DNA of 64,000 nucleotides from Hydrocarboniphaga sp. (lineage in GTDB: Bacteria; Pseudomonadota; Gammaproteobacteria; Nevskiales; Nevskiaceae), in NCBI RefSeq assembly GCF_028291725.1, contig NZ_JAQGNT010000051.1, forward strand, positions 1 to 64,000, in the 5' to 3' direction. The position numbers and the translations under genes are program-made. The notes under the pieces were generated by a model. That model did no database searches. It was not told the origin of the DNA and saw nothing but the letters and a program-made list of their open reading frames with translations. Positions 44,648-52,950 of this stretch are shown here, piece by piece (the stretch's first letter is position 1; every line of letters begins with the position of its first letter).

Positions 44648-45706
44648 ATGGCGGACTTCGAAACACGCCTGACCGCGCTGGCGCATGGAGGCGGCTGCGG
44701 CTGCAAGCTGTCGCCGGCGGTGCTGCGCGAGATTCTGGCCGGCATGCCGACGATGCAGGCCTTCCCCGATCTGCTGGTCGGCATCGAGACCGGCGACGAC
44801 GCCGCCGTCTACCGCATCAACGACCAGCAGGCGATCGTTGCGACCACTGACTTCTTCACGCCGATCGTCGACGACCCTTTCGATTTCGGCCGTATTGCCG
44901 CCGCCAATGCCTTGTCGGACGTCTATGCGATGGGCGGTCGGCCGCTGCTGGCGCTGGCGATTCTCGGCATGCCGCTGGGCAAGATCGCGCCGGAATCAGT
45001 GCGCACCATCCTGGCCGGTGGCGCGGCGGTCTGCGCCGAGGCCGGCATTCCGGTGGCGGGCGGCCATTCGATCGATTCGCCGGAGCCGATCTACGGCCTC
45101 GCCGTGATCGGGCTGGTGAATCCGAAACGCGTGCTGCGCAACACCGGTGCCCAGTCCGGCGACGTGCTGATCCTGAGCAAGGCGCTCGGCGTCGGCGTGA
45201 TCAGTGCTGCGCTGAAGAGCGGCAAGCTCGACGCTGAGGCTGAGCGCGCGCTCTATGCCACGCTGGTCGACTCCACCACGCGTCTGAACGCGGTCGGCCA
45301 CGCGCTGGCGGCCGTCGAACCCGTGCATGCGATGACCGACGTGACCGGCTTCGGTCTGCTCGGACACGGCCTTGAGATGTGTCGTGGCTCCAGGCTGCGC
45401 GCACGCATCCGCTTCGATGCCTTGCCGCTGCTGGACGGCGTCGCCGAGCTTGCCCGCGTTCCGTATCGCACTGGGGCCGCAAACCGGAATTGGGCCAGCT
45501 ATGGCGAAGAAGTTACGCTCGCGCCGGACCTGGAACACTGGAAGCGTGACCTGCTGTGCGACCCGCAGACCAGCGGCGGACTGCTGGTTGCCGTGGCTGC
45601 CGATGGCGCGGCGAAAGTTCTGGAGCGGCTCCGCGCCGCCGGCTTCGACCGCTCTGCCGTGATCGGCGAGATGCGGGACGGATCGCCAGCAATTGAAATC
45701 ATCTAG
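44648..45706 (+). CDS. selD: Selenophosphate synthetase SelD (cysteine form)
   Basis: This 352-residue enzyme makes selenophosphate from selenide and ATP. The active-site motif is GGGCGCK with Cys17 and Lys20, the same numbering as the E. coli enzyme. So this SelD has Cys, not Sec, at the catalytic position. The AIRS-type domains follow (TTDFFTPIVDDPFDFG, then DVTGFGLLGHGLEM and CDPQTSGGLLVAV). The start is the ATG at 44648. It is transcribed away from selA and is followed after five bases by an AraC gene on the same strand. Confidence 0.97.
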   Translation: MADFETRLTALAHGGGCGCKLSPAVLREILAGMPTMQAFPDLLVGIETGDDAAVYRINDQQAIVATTDFFTPIVDDPFDFGRIAAANALSDVYAMGGRPLLALAILGMPLGKIAPESVRTILAGGAAVCAEAGIPVAGGHSIDSPEPIYGLAVIGLVNPKRVLRNTGAQSGDVLILSKALGVGVISAALKSGKLDAEAERALYATLVDSTTRLNAVGHALAAVEPVHAMTDVTGFGLLGHGLEMCRGSRLRARIRFDALPLLDGVAELARVPYRTGAANRNWASYGEEVTLAPDLEHWKRDLLCDPQTSGGLLVAVAADGAAKVLERLRAAGFDRSAVIGEMRDGSPAIEII

Positions 45707-45711
45707 CAGCC

Positions 45712-46572
45712 ATGCTTCGCAGCACCGCCATGAGCGCCTTCGCCGATAACTTCGACCCCGTCCGCACGCTGCTCGCTCGGCTGGAGACCCTGGCGACCAG
45801 CGGTGCGGCCGGCGATTACAGCTGCATCACCGCGCGCCGCGAACATGGCGCCCGATCGGTCGATATCGATCGGCCGCAGCTGGCGATTCTGGTAAAGGGG
45901 CGCAAGCAGGTGCGAGGCGCCGGCCTGTCGCTGGATCTCGCGGCGGGCGAGATCCTGTTGATGGCGCGGCGCTGCGCACTGGACGTGGTCAATGTTCCGG
46001 ACCCGGTCACCGGCCTGTACCTGACGCTGATGATCCCGCTGTGCGCCGAGGTGGTTGACGCCACCCGGCTGATCTGGGGCCGCGAATCGCCGACTGCTGG
46101 CGATCCGATCGCCAGCATCGCACTGCGTGATCTGCTCGCGGAACTGGATGACTGGGTGCGCGCGGTCGAGAGCGGCCAGATGACCGATGCGCGGCTCGCC
46201 ATGACCGCTGCGATGCTGCGTCTGTGCAGTCTGGGCCACACCGGCCTGCTGGTGCCGCCCTCGCAGACGTATGCCGATCGCATTCGTGAGCGGGTCCGCG
46301 CGGACCCCACGCGCAACTGGCAATCGCAGGACATCGAGGCCGCGTTCGGGCTGAGCGGCGCGACGCTGCGGCGGAGGCTGGCGGATGAGAACCACAAGCT
46401 GCGCGATGTGATCGCGCATGCGCGGCTCGCCTGCGCGCTGGAGCTGCTGTACACGACGCGCTGGCCGATCAAGACCGTGGCGGCGCGCGTCGGTTACCAA
46501 TCCGTGTCCAGCTTCGTGGAGCGCTTCGTCGAGCGCTACGGCCTGGACCCCGGCAGTATCGGAAACGCCTGA
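45712..46572 (+). CDS. AraC family transcriptional regulator
   Basis: This 286-residue regulator has an N-terminal cupin-like sensor of the AraC_N type (RPQLAILVKGRKQV..., SLDLAAGEILLMARR) and a complete C-terminal double HTH. The HTH comprises DIEAAFGLSGATLRRRLADENHKLRDVIAHARL and WPIKTVAARVGYQSVSSFVERFVERYGLDP, quoted in part. ATG 45712 is used; ATG 45730 is possible. It follows selD by five bases but the next gene, a secreted MBL-fold enzyme, is its likely target because such pairs are common. Unlike the 15399 gene the DNA-binding domain is intact. Confidence 0.88.
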   Translation: MLRSTAMSAFADNFDPVRTLLARLETLATSGAAGDYSCITARREHGARSVDIDRPQLAILVKGRKQVRGAGLSLDLAAGEILLMARRCALDVVNVPDPVTGLYLTLMIPLCAEVVDATRLIWGRESPTAGDPIASIALRDLLAELDDWVRAVESGQMTDARLAMTAAMLRLCSLGHTGLLVPPSQTYADRIRERVRADPTRNWQSQDIEAAFGLSGATLRRRLADENHKLRDVIAHARLACALELLYTTRWPIKTVAARVGYQSVSSFVERFVERYGLDPGSIGNA

Positions 46573-46661
46573 TCCCAGTGCGAGCGGCGGACAGCGCTTT
46601 TTGAGCATTTGGCGGCGGCTTGATCGCCTAATGTGTCGTCGACATCGACCGGAGACTCGTG

Positions 46662-47651
46662 ATGCCGATCAAGACCATTTCGCTCACCATTGGGCGGCGC
46701 ACTTGCGTCGCAGCGCTCACTGCCATCCTGCTCGGCCTGGCCAGCCTCACGCAGGCGGCAGCACCCACCCCTCAACAGCAGCCCGGCTATTACGCGATGA
46801 AGCTCGGCAACGTGCGCGTCACCGCGCTGCTCGATGGATTTCTGCCACTGCCTCTGAGCGATTTGTCCGGCATCGACAAGGATCTCGCGCAGGATCTGGT
46901 CCGCTCCGCCTACGTGCCGCAGACGGCGGAGGGTCTGCAGACCGCGTTTACCGCCTACCTGATCGATACCGGCAAGGAGCAGGTGATGATCGACGCCGGC
47001 ACCTCGCAGTGCTTCGGCCCGACGCTGGGGCAGGTACCCAAGCAGCTGCGCGCAGCAGGCTACGATCCGGCCGCGATCGATCACATCCTGATCACTCATG
47101 CGCATCCGGATCACCTGTGCGGCATTGCCGACGCCAGCGGCAAGCCGATCTATCCGAACGCAACCGTCTGGCTGGCTGACGAGGATGCGCAGTATTGGCT
47201 GGACCCGGCGTCCGAAAAGACCGCGAACGCATTCCTCAAGCCGCTGTTCGGCATGGCGCGTCGCGCAACCGCCGGCTACATCGCCGCAGGGCGCCTGCAG
47301 CGTTTCAAAGTGGATGCGAGGCTTCCTGCCGGAATCACGCTGATCCCGACGCATGGCCATACACCGGGCCACAGCAGCTACCTGGTCGATGGCGGTGATG
47401 GCCAGAAACTGCTGGTGTGGGGCGACATCGTTCACTACCACGCCGTGCAGTTCGAGCATCCGGACGCGGTCTATGCCGGTGATAGCGATTCCTCGCGGGC
47501 GAGCGCCCAACGCCTGCAGCTATTCAGCCGCGCCGTCGACGGGCATTGGTGGATCGCCGGTGCCCATCTGCCGTTTCCGGGAATAGGCCACCTGAATCGT
47601 GCAGGCGACGCATTCACCTGGGTGCCGGTCGAATACTCGCCGCTGCAGTAG
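46662..47651 (+). CDS. Exported metallo-beta-lactamase-fold hydrolase
   Basis: This 329-residue protein has a signal peptide at about residues 1-33 (TCVAALTAILLGLASLTQAAA) followed by an MBL fold. The metal-binding motif is THAHPDH (145-151), with further ligands in PTHGHTPGHSSYLV and VWGDIVHYH. Related periplasmic enzymes act on lactones, beta-lactams or aryl sulfates, so the substrate is open. GGAG is seven bases before the ATG at 46662; GTG 46659 is an alternative. It ends 12 bp from the convergent ABM gene. Confidence 0.87.
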   Translation: MPIKTISLTIGRRTCVAALTAILLGLASLTQAAAPTPQQQPGYYAMKLGNVRVTALLDGFLPLPLSDLSGIDKDLAQDLVRSAYVPQTAEGLQTAFTAYLIDTGKEQVMIDAGTSQCFGPTLGQVPKQLRAAGYDPAAIDHILITHAHPDHLCGIADASGKPIYPNATVWLADEDAQYWLDPASEKTANAFLKPLFGMARRATAGYIAAGRLQRFKVDARLPAGITLIPTHGHTPGHSSYLVDGGDGQKLLVWGDIVHYHAVQFEHPDAVYAGDSDSSRASAQRLQLFSRAVDGHWWIAGAHLPFPGIGHLNRAGDAFTWVPVEYSPLQ

Positions 47652-47663
47652 AGCGAGCGCCGC

Positions 47664-47948
47664 TCAAGCCATCTGGAAATGTTCCATGCTGCCGCCTTTC
47701 GAGTAGCGGCCGATCAGGGCGCGCACCTCGCCGCAGACGGGAGCCTTGTTGTAGGCGGCGTGCGCATCCATGCTTTGCCATTCGACCAGCAGCATGAACT
47801 TGCCGGGGTTTTCGACACCCCGACCCAGGTTCACCGACATGACGCCGGGCACGGCGGCCAACAAGCCGATGCCCGTGTCCTTCATCGCAGCAGAGAACCC
47901 TTCTTCCTGGCCCTCTCGTATCAGCAGTTCTGCACGTTCCAAAAGCAT
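47664..47948 (-). CDS. Antibiotic biosynthesis monooxygenase (ABM) domain protein
   Basis: This 94-residue ferredoxin-like dimeric protein of the ABM superfamily begins MLLERAELLIREGQEEGF and has the family segment MLLVEWQSMDAHAAYNKAP. Members are cofactor-free monooxygenases, heme-degrading enzymes or quinol-related proteins, and the reaction here is unknown. It begins 20 bp after the stop of the TonB-dependent receptor gene on the same strand and is probably its operon partner. Confidence 0.78.
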   Translation of the reverse strand: MLLERAELLIREGQEEGFSAAMKDTGIGLLAAVPGVMSVNLGRGVENPGKFMLLVEWQSMDAHAAYNKAPVCGEVRALIGRYSKGGSMEHFQMA

Positions 47949-47968
47949 CTGATCTCTCGGCTATTTCT

Positions 47969-50353
47969 TCAGAATTTGGCGCTGACCGACACGCCATACG
48001 TCAGCGGCGGGCTCCACACGCTGCCGATACCGAGGGTGTTGAACAACACCTGTGTCTGGTAGTGCTCGTTGGTGACGTTGTCCCCGAATACGGCCACGGT
48101 ATAGCGCCGGCTCGGGTCAACCCATTGGGTCCTGAGCGACAGCAGCGGATAAGCATCCTGCTTGAACTGCTGCTCCGGATCGAAATAGAACGAGGACGTG
48201 TAGTACAGGTTGCCCGATAGCGTGAACTCGCCGATATCCGCCGGAATGCGGTAGCTCGAACCCAGCGTGGCCGTGTAATCCGGCGCGCGCTGCATGCGAT
48301 AACCGCTCGCATCGGTCGTGACTTCAACGATCGACCCCGAACCCGATGCGCAATAGCTCGGCGAACCTGCCGACGCCTGCGGATCGCAGTAGCCGTAGAA
48401 CGGTGCGCCGGCAAACGAGCGGTAGCGTGCGTGTGTCCAGGTGCCGCCGGCATTGACGTTCAGATTGCGGTTCAGGCTGTAGCGAACCTGGCCTTCGAGG
48501 CCGTAGATCCTTGCGCTCGCCGCATTGGTGATGTTGGCAGCGCCGTTCTGGAAGCTCGATACCTGCAGATCCTTGTAGTCGTAGAGGAAGCCTGCCAGAT
48601 CGGCAGCCCAGGTCCGCGTCTCGTACTTGTACCCGAGTTCGAAGGCCTTGTTCTTCTCGGGCGCGACGGGCTTTTGCGAGTCGCCGCCCACATTCAGGAT
48701 GCCGGCCTTGTAGCCCTGCGCGTAAGAGGCGTAGACGCTCGACAGATCGCCCGGTTTGTAGCGCAGCACGACGCGCGGCGAGAAGCTGTTGCGCTTGAGC
48801 TTGTCGACCGGAATCCGGGTTTCAGGCGGGCCGCTGAACGGGACGTTCTCGCCATCCGGCCCGGTGTAGCCGGTGAAGGGCGTGAACTGGTTGGTCTGAA
48901 AATAAGCGTCGGTGACCAGGTCATGGCTATAGCGGCCGCCTGCCGTCAGAAACAGCTTCTCCGGCACGAGTTCATAGCTGAGGTCGGCAAACGCGGCCGT
49001 CGATTTCGTTTTGGTGCTCGACCCGCCAAACGGAGTCAGGTCCGTCGTACTCGGATCGAAGCCGAAGGACGGGATCAGGCCCGCGGCCTGGATATCCGAC
49101 CAGTCGTCGGTGTACTGGAAGTAGTTGGCGCCGGCGGTCCACTGCAAGCGCGAACCCGGCTTCGAGTTGAGCACGAATTCCTGGGAGAACGTCGTGTCCT
49201 TCACATTCACCAGCAGCGTGAACAGGGGAACGGCCGTGGCATCCAGATCGGCGTGATAGGGCGTGTGATCGTAGCGGTACTGCGTGTAGGACGTGAGATC
49301 CGCCTCGCCGAGATCGGCCTTGACCGTGCCCTGTACCGTATCGGACTTCGCTTTGAAGCCCACCGGTTGATTCAACAGCACCTGCCGGGGCGCGGTCGCG
49401 TAGCTGCCCGCGGTTGCATTGAGATTGATCAGTGCCAGACCCTGGGTGCTGCTCTTGCCGTAGCTGGCCTGCGGGTCGGCTACCGTGTCGAAGAAGCCGG
49501 TCTGCCCGGTGGTATCCACAAAGGCGTTGACGAGTTGCGTGGTCGGGTCGTCGACGGAGGCATGTTCGTAACGCAGCAGCACCGATACGGTATCGGACAA
49601 CTGGACTTTGAGGCCGGTGCGGGCCGACCAGTCATCGTACTTGCCGATGTGGTCATCGCCGTTGCCGGCATCGGTGAAAAAGCCATCGCCGCGGCGCAGC
49701 AGCCCTTCGACGTCAAGCGCCACGTTCTCGCCCAGGCCCGTGGTGCCGTAGGCCTGGACCGTCGACGTGTTGAAGCGGCCGTAACCCACGCGGATTTCGC
49801 CCGAAGTGTCGACGCTGGGATCGGCGGTCGATACCAGGATGGCGCCACCGGTGGTGTTGCGTCCGAACAAGGTGCCCTGCGGCCCTTTGAGCACCTGGAT
49901 GTTCTTGACCTCCATCAGCTGGAAGTTCGACACATAGGTATTCGGCTGAAAGAACCCGTCGACATAGATGCCGACGTTGGGGCCGCCGCCCGAGGTCGTG
50001 ATCGCGGTACCCACGCCGCGAATCGTCGGCTGCATCGCAGGGCCCTGCGTATCGAAGCGCAGCCCCGGCGTCAGCTTCGCGGTGTCCGACAGCTGGGTGA
50101 CATTAGCCGTGGCGAGCTGATCGACCGACAGTGTGGTGATGGTGATCGGCACATCGCGCGATGCCTCTTCGCGGCGCTGGGCCGTCACGACGATCTCTTC
50201 GATCTGGCCGTCGCTGCCGGCATCGGTCTGCGCTTCGGTTGGCGGGTTTGCCGTGTCGGTCGCTTGTGCAATGGCCAAAGGACTGCCGACGAAGTTTGCC
50301 CCTGCCGCCACGGCGCCCGCCGTCAGAGCGCGGACCAATCGGCTCGATGTCAT
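47969..50353 (-). CDS. TonB-dependent outer-membrane receptor
   Basis: This 794-residue receptor has a signal peptide (about 1-30, ending FVGSPLAIAQA), then a TonB-box-like segment IEEIVVTAQRREE. The plug domain follows with LKGPQGTLFGRNTTGGAI, and a 22-strand-type barrel ends in the terminal Phe of SVSAKF. It imports a large or hydrophobic substrate with TonB energy. The plug subtype (RREE, VPITI) is the one frequent in degraders of steroids and polycyclic compounds. The ATG at 50353 is preceded by a 253 bp divergent gap to the VOC gene. Confidence 0.93.
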   Translation of the reverse strand: MTSSRLVRALTAGAVAAGANFVGSPLAIAQATDTANPPTEAQTDAGSDGQIEEIVVTAQRREEASRDVPITITTLSVDQLATANVTQLSDTAKLTPGLRFDTQGPAMQPTIRGVGTAITTSGGGPNVGIYVDGFFQPNTYVSNFQLMEVKNIQVLKGPQGTLFGRNTTGGAILVSTADPSVDTSGEIRVGYGRFNTSTVQAYGTTGLGENVALDVEGLLRRGDGFFTDAGNGDDHIGKYDDWSARTGLKVQLSDTVSVLLRYEHASVDDPTTQLVNAFVDTTGQTGFFDTVADPQASYGKSSTQGLALINLNATAGSYATAPRQVLLNQPVGFKAKSDTVQGTVKADLGEADLTSYTQYRYDHTPYHADLDATAVPLFTLLVNVKDTTFSQEFVLNSKPGSRLQWTAGANYFQYTDDWSDIQAAGLIPSFGFDPSTTDLTPFGGSSTKTKSTAAFADLSYELVPEKLFLTAGGRYSHDLVTDAYFQTNQFTPFTGYTGPDGENVPFSGPPETRIPVDKLKRNSFSPRVVLRYKPGDLSSVYASYAQGYKAGILNVGGDSQKPVAPEKNKAFELGYKYETRTWAADLAGFLYDYKDLQVSSFQNGAANITNAASARIYGLEGQVRYSLNRNLNVNAGGTWTHARYRSFAGAPFYGYCDPQASAGSPSYCASGSGSIVEVTTDASGYRMQRAPDYTATLGSSYRIPADIGEFTLSGNLYYTSSFYFDPEQQFKQDAYPLLSLRTQWVDPSRRYTVAVFGDNVTNEHYQTQVLFNTLGIGSVWSPPLTYGVSVSAKF

Positions 50354-50606
50354 GCTTTCTCCCTGCACTGGCGCTATTTATTTACACATAGTATCGAGGC
50401 CGGCGGCGGGACCGCCCGCCACTAGGCGACACCGATGTTGATTGACGTGGAGCATATCGGAAAAGTCTCGTGATGGAACGATGTCCCCCCGCGACCTCGC
50501 CTTCGCCAATCCCAAGTATCAGCCCTGGCGCTTCTTGTCCTGTGTGTCCTTGCGATGCATGATGTTTTTTGGGTCGCGATGGCCGCAAACAAAAAAGGAG
50601 AACGCG

Positions 50607-50993
50607 ATGATCGTGCAAAGCCTCGACCATGTGAACATTCGTGTGAAGAACCCGGCGGCGACCATCGCCTTCTTCAACGATGTGCTGGGCATGCCGTCCT
50701 CGCCGGTACGCGCGAGCTGGCTGACCGACGCTACCGGCAAACCCGTCGTCCATGTCGGCGGCGCCGATTCAGCTTATCCGTCCGACAGCTGGCGGCCGTT
50801 CGAGGCCAGCGACGACAGCGGCGTGATCCATCATGTTGCGCTGTTATGCAGCGGTTTCGATGCCGTGCTCGCGCGGCTTCGCGAGTGTGGCCTCGATCAC
50901 AATACCAACGAGGTGCCGCAGATGAATCTCAGACAGATATTCGTGGCGGAGCCGGGCGGGGTTTTGCTGGAGCTGAATTTTCGAGGCGACTGA
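50607..50993 (+). CDS. VOC/glyoxalase-fold protein
   Basis: This 128-residue protein is of the vicinal oxygen chelate superfamily. The paired beta-alpha-beta units are visible: SLDHVNIRVKNPAATIAFFNDVLGM and HHVALLCSGFDAVLARLRECGL, ending with VAEPGGVLLELNF. Candidate metal ligands are His8, His in IHHVAL and Glu in LLELNF. Family members are dioxygenases, isomerases or resistance proteins. AAGGAG precedes the ATG at 50607. It is divergent from the TonB receptor. Confidence 0.83.
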   Translation: MIVQSLDHVNIRVKNPAATIAFFNDVLGMPSSPVRASWLTDATGKPVVHVGGADSAYPSDSWRPFEASDDSGVIHHVALLCSGFDAVLARLRECGLDHNTNEVPQMNLRQIFVAEPGGVLLELNFRGD

Positions 50994-51010
50994 GCGAGCC
51001 TTGCAGGCAT

Positions 51011-51215
51011 CTATCGATGCCGCAGTCCGCCGTTGTCATCGGCAAGCTTCACCCCAAGCGATTTCTGCTGCAGGGCCGTCGCGTGATACTGGCCGACCGG
51101 CATCGGAAATTCCAGCAACTGGCGCTCCGTCCAGGTCCGCGCCAGCTGATCCCAGGTTTCGCCCGAGATCATCTGCTGGTCGAGCATTCCTCCACCGTCT
51201 TGATGATCGCCCTGG
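51011..51215 (-). pseudogene. Remnant of a carboxymuconolactone-decarboxylase-like protein (C-terminal part)
   Basis: From 51187 down to 51011 one minus-strand frame reads MLDQQMISGETWDQLARTWT and ends ...LGVKLADDNGGLRHR. This resembles the C-terminus of AhpD/carboxymuconolactone decarboxylase-like proteins (an [IV]SDxTW...QLIEL motif and a GQY...ALQ...GV segment). The expected upstream helix (AIIKTVEE) is in another frame, so a frameshift separates it. The N-terminal two thirds are missing. Confidence 0.55.
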
Positions 51216-51224
51216 CAGCGAGAA

Positions 51225-51284
51225 ATGCCTCATTACATCCGCGACTTCGTCCCTGGCGGCCCCTTCTTCTTCACTGTCGCCTTG
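51225..51284 (+). pseudogene. N-terminal scrap of a REP-associated tyrosine transposase (RAYT)
   Basis: The first 20 or so codons read MPHYIRDFVPGGPFFFTVAL, a pattern typical of RAYT/IS200-like transposase N-termini (MPxYRR...PGGTYFFTV). The frame then joins, without stop, a fragment of a short-chain dehydrogenase. RAYTs mobilise REP palindromes, and several such palindromes occur in this window. The scrap cannot be active. Confidence 0.5.
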
Positions 51285-51499
51285 ATCGATCGCGATGCGG
51301 ACGCGATCGAACAGGCTGCAAAGGAGATTGGTAGCCTGGCGCAGCCGTTCGCGGCTGACGTTACCGATGAGGCGGGCATTGGCGCTGTCATGGCTGACAT
51401 TGCACGCAAGCACGGATGCTGTTCCTGACGTCGTCGCGTGCCCGCTTCATCACCGCTGAGACGCTGCGCGTCATTGGCGGTTACGCTGCGGGATATTGA
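51276..51499 (+). pseudogene. Short-chain dehydrogenase remnant with internal deletion
   Basis: The frame from 51276 reads VALIDRDADAIEQAAKEIGS and goes on to IARKHG, an SDR N-terminal third after the glycine-rich motif. It hits a stop at 51426-51428. In another frame from 51416 to 51499 the sequence LTSSRARFITAETLRVIGGY followed by AAGY and a stop is the C-terminus of an SDR. About 150 middle residues, including the catalytic Tyr/Lys, are missing and the two ends are out of frame. A dead gene. Confidence 0.65.
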
Positions 51500-51655
51500 A
51501 TGCTTGGCCGCTGCCCACCAGTCGGAGGTCGTGCCCTTTGAGCCGAGCACGGGCGTAGGCCCGTCGTCCGGACTCAGCTGCGGCTTCCTCTCAATGGTGG
51601 TGTTGCGCGGCAATGCCCCTGCGGAATCGGGTAGGGCGCGTGATCGCGCGTCAGT
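51500..51655. other. Non-coding stretch after the remnants
   Basis: I see no gene, repeat or RNA signature in these bases. They continue the 662 bp stretch (50994-51655) whose first part holds the three remnants listed above. Confidence 0.4.
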
Positions 51656-52144
51656 TCAGCTCTTCAGCAGTTGCTGCCGGGTGAAGGGATCATCGCCGAC
51701 GAACAAGGGCTTGCCGATGAAAGCGGCGATACGCCACTGGCCATCCGGCTCCAGCCGGAAATCCATGTGGCAACGCGTAATCATGGCCGGGGTGATGGTC
51801 ATTCGCACCGGCGGCTGTCCTTCGCCGGCATAGCTGACGTTGGTGAAGAAAACCGTGGCGTTCTGTTTGTCCTTGATCGCAACCCGCATGTTGAGGAAGG
51901 TATGGGCGCCGACGCGCACGCCGTCCTTGTGCTGGCTGGGGATGCGCGCCAGGCGATCGGTGTAGAACTTGGTGATGACTTCGTGACCTTTGTACGGCGT
52001 GTCGCCAACGAAGAAAACGCCGTCCGTCGTATACAAGTCGGCGATGTTGAGCCCGTTGTTGCTGTCGATCTCATGGGCGAATTCCGATACGAGCTGCTGC
52101 AGCTGGAAGGCAATGGCTGCCGATTCCGGATCAAATTGGGGCAT
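51656..52144 (-). CDS. SnoaL-like / NTF2-fold protein
   Basis: This 162-residue NTF2-superfamily protein contains an N-terminal helix LQQLVSEFAHEIDSNNGLNIADLYTTDGVF, quoted in part, and the core GHEVITKFYTDRLARI, then WRIAAFIGKP. The acidic residues near NIADLY resemble steroid-isomerase-like relatives, but no firm active site is seen. I start at the ATG 52144 because AGGA lies eight bases upstream; an in-frame ATG at 52168 lacks such a site. It is divergent from the thioesterase gene. Confidence 0.75.
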   Translation of the reverse strand: MPQFDPESAAIAFQLQQLVSEFAHEIDSNNGLNIADLYTTDGVFFVGDTPYKGHEVITKFYTDRLARIPSQHKDGVRVGAHTFLNMRVAIKDKQNATVFFTNVSYAGEGQPPVRMTITPAMITRCHMDFRLEPDGQWRIAAFIGKPLFVGDDPFTRQQLLKS

Positions 52145-52494
52145 GGTTTGTCCTGGCGTTGTATTCATGGTCGAAGGAGGCAGAAGACGAGGTCTCAGGG
52201 CTCCGGATACCGGATCGGTGCTCCCTCTCTCCCGAGGGCACCTCACTGCCAAATACTGTACTTCAAAAGTATGCCGGAGGCGTCTCCCGCTGCGTAGGAG
52301 TCAATGAACAGCGTCGTTGTTCAGCGGTGGTGCAGGGCGGGGAGGTGCCGCTATTCGCTATGCTGCCGATCTCAGGTCGCCACGTCGGGAGAAATCCCGT
52401 GGTCGCCGTCTCTATTTCGACATCAAAGGGCCGGGCTTGGCTGCACCCGGTTGCTTTGGTGCAGGCTTGCGGCTTTGCCGCCAACAGGTGAGTG
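52145..52494. other. 350 bp divergent intergenic region
   Basis: It lies between the NTF2-like gene (minus) and the thioesterase gene (plus). No conserved open frame, RNA or strong repeat is visible. A short imperfect palindrome occurs at about 52204-52220 (TCCGGATACCGGA). Presumably it holds two promoters. Confidence 0.4.
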
Positions 52495-52929
52495 ATGAGC
52501 GATACACCGGCGACCGGCGACTGGCGCGAAATGAAGTTTGGCGGCCTGATCGGACGGATAGGCCCGCTGCTCGCACGGCGGCATGGGGATACCTGGCACT
52601 ACGGCCTGCGCACCGGGGACGAGCACGGCAACCCGATCGGCGTGATTCATGGCGGGACGCTGATGACGCTGCTTGATCAGACGGCGACCTTGGTTGCGAT
52701 TTGGCTGACCGGCGAGAAAGCCGTCATGACCGTGCAACTGGACACGCGGTTTCTGGCTCCGGCGAAGGTCGGCGAGCTGATCGAAGGGGAGGCACGCCTG
52801 CGTCACCGTACGCAGTCGATGCTGTTTCTCGATGCGGCGCTGAGTGTTGACGGGCGGCCCGTGGCAGATGCCTCGGTGATCATGAAGATCCTGCCGCGAT
52901 CGACCAAGCTCGTACCCAAGGACGGTTGA
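52495..52929 (+). CDS. PaaI-type hotdog thioesterase
   Basis: This 144-residue single-hotdog thioesterase has the family motif GVIHGGTLMTLLDQTATLVA, with the catalytic-region Asp in LLDQ and the His-Gly-Gly turn. It would hydrolyse an acyl- or aryl-CoA to release CoA and is probably a tetramer. AGGTGA precedes ATG 52495; GTG 52492 is an alternative. It ends 21 bp before the convergent IclR stop. It fits the CoA-ester pathway encoded to the right. Confidence 0.85.
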   Translation: MSDTPATGDWREMKFGGLIGRIGPLLARRHGDTWHYGLRTGDEHGNPIGVIHGGTLMTLLDQTATLVAIWLTGEKAVMTVQLDTRFLAPAKVGELIEGEARLRHRTQSMLFLDAALSVDGRPVADASVIMKILPRSTKLVPKDG

Positions 52930-52950
52930 GCGGGCTGATTGGCGCATTCG

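Noticed and set aside
48431-50425. 664-residue open frame antisense to the TonB-dependent receptor
   Set aside because: Shadow frame without domains; the receptor on the minus strand has signal peptide, plug and barrel motifs.
51036-51413. 125-residue minus-strand frame as a real gene
   Set aside because: It runs across three remnants of other genes in other frames and has no domain of its own.
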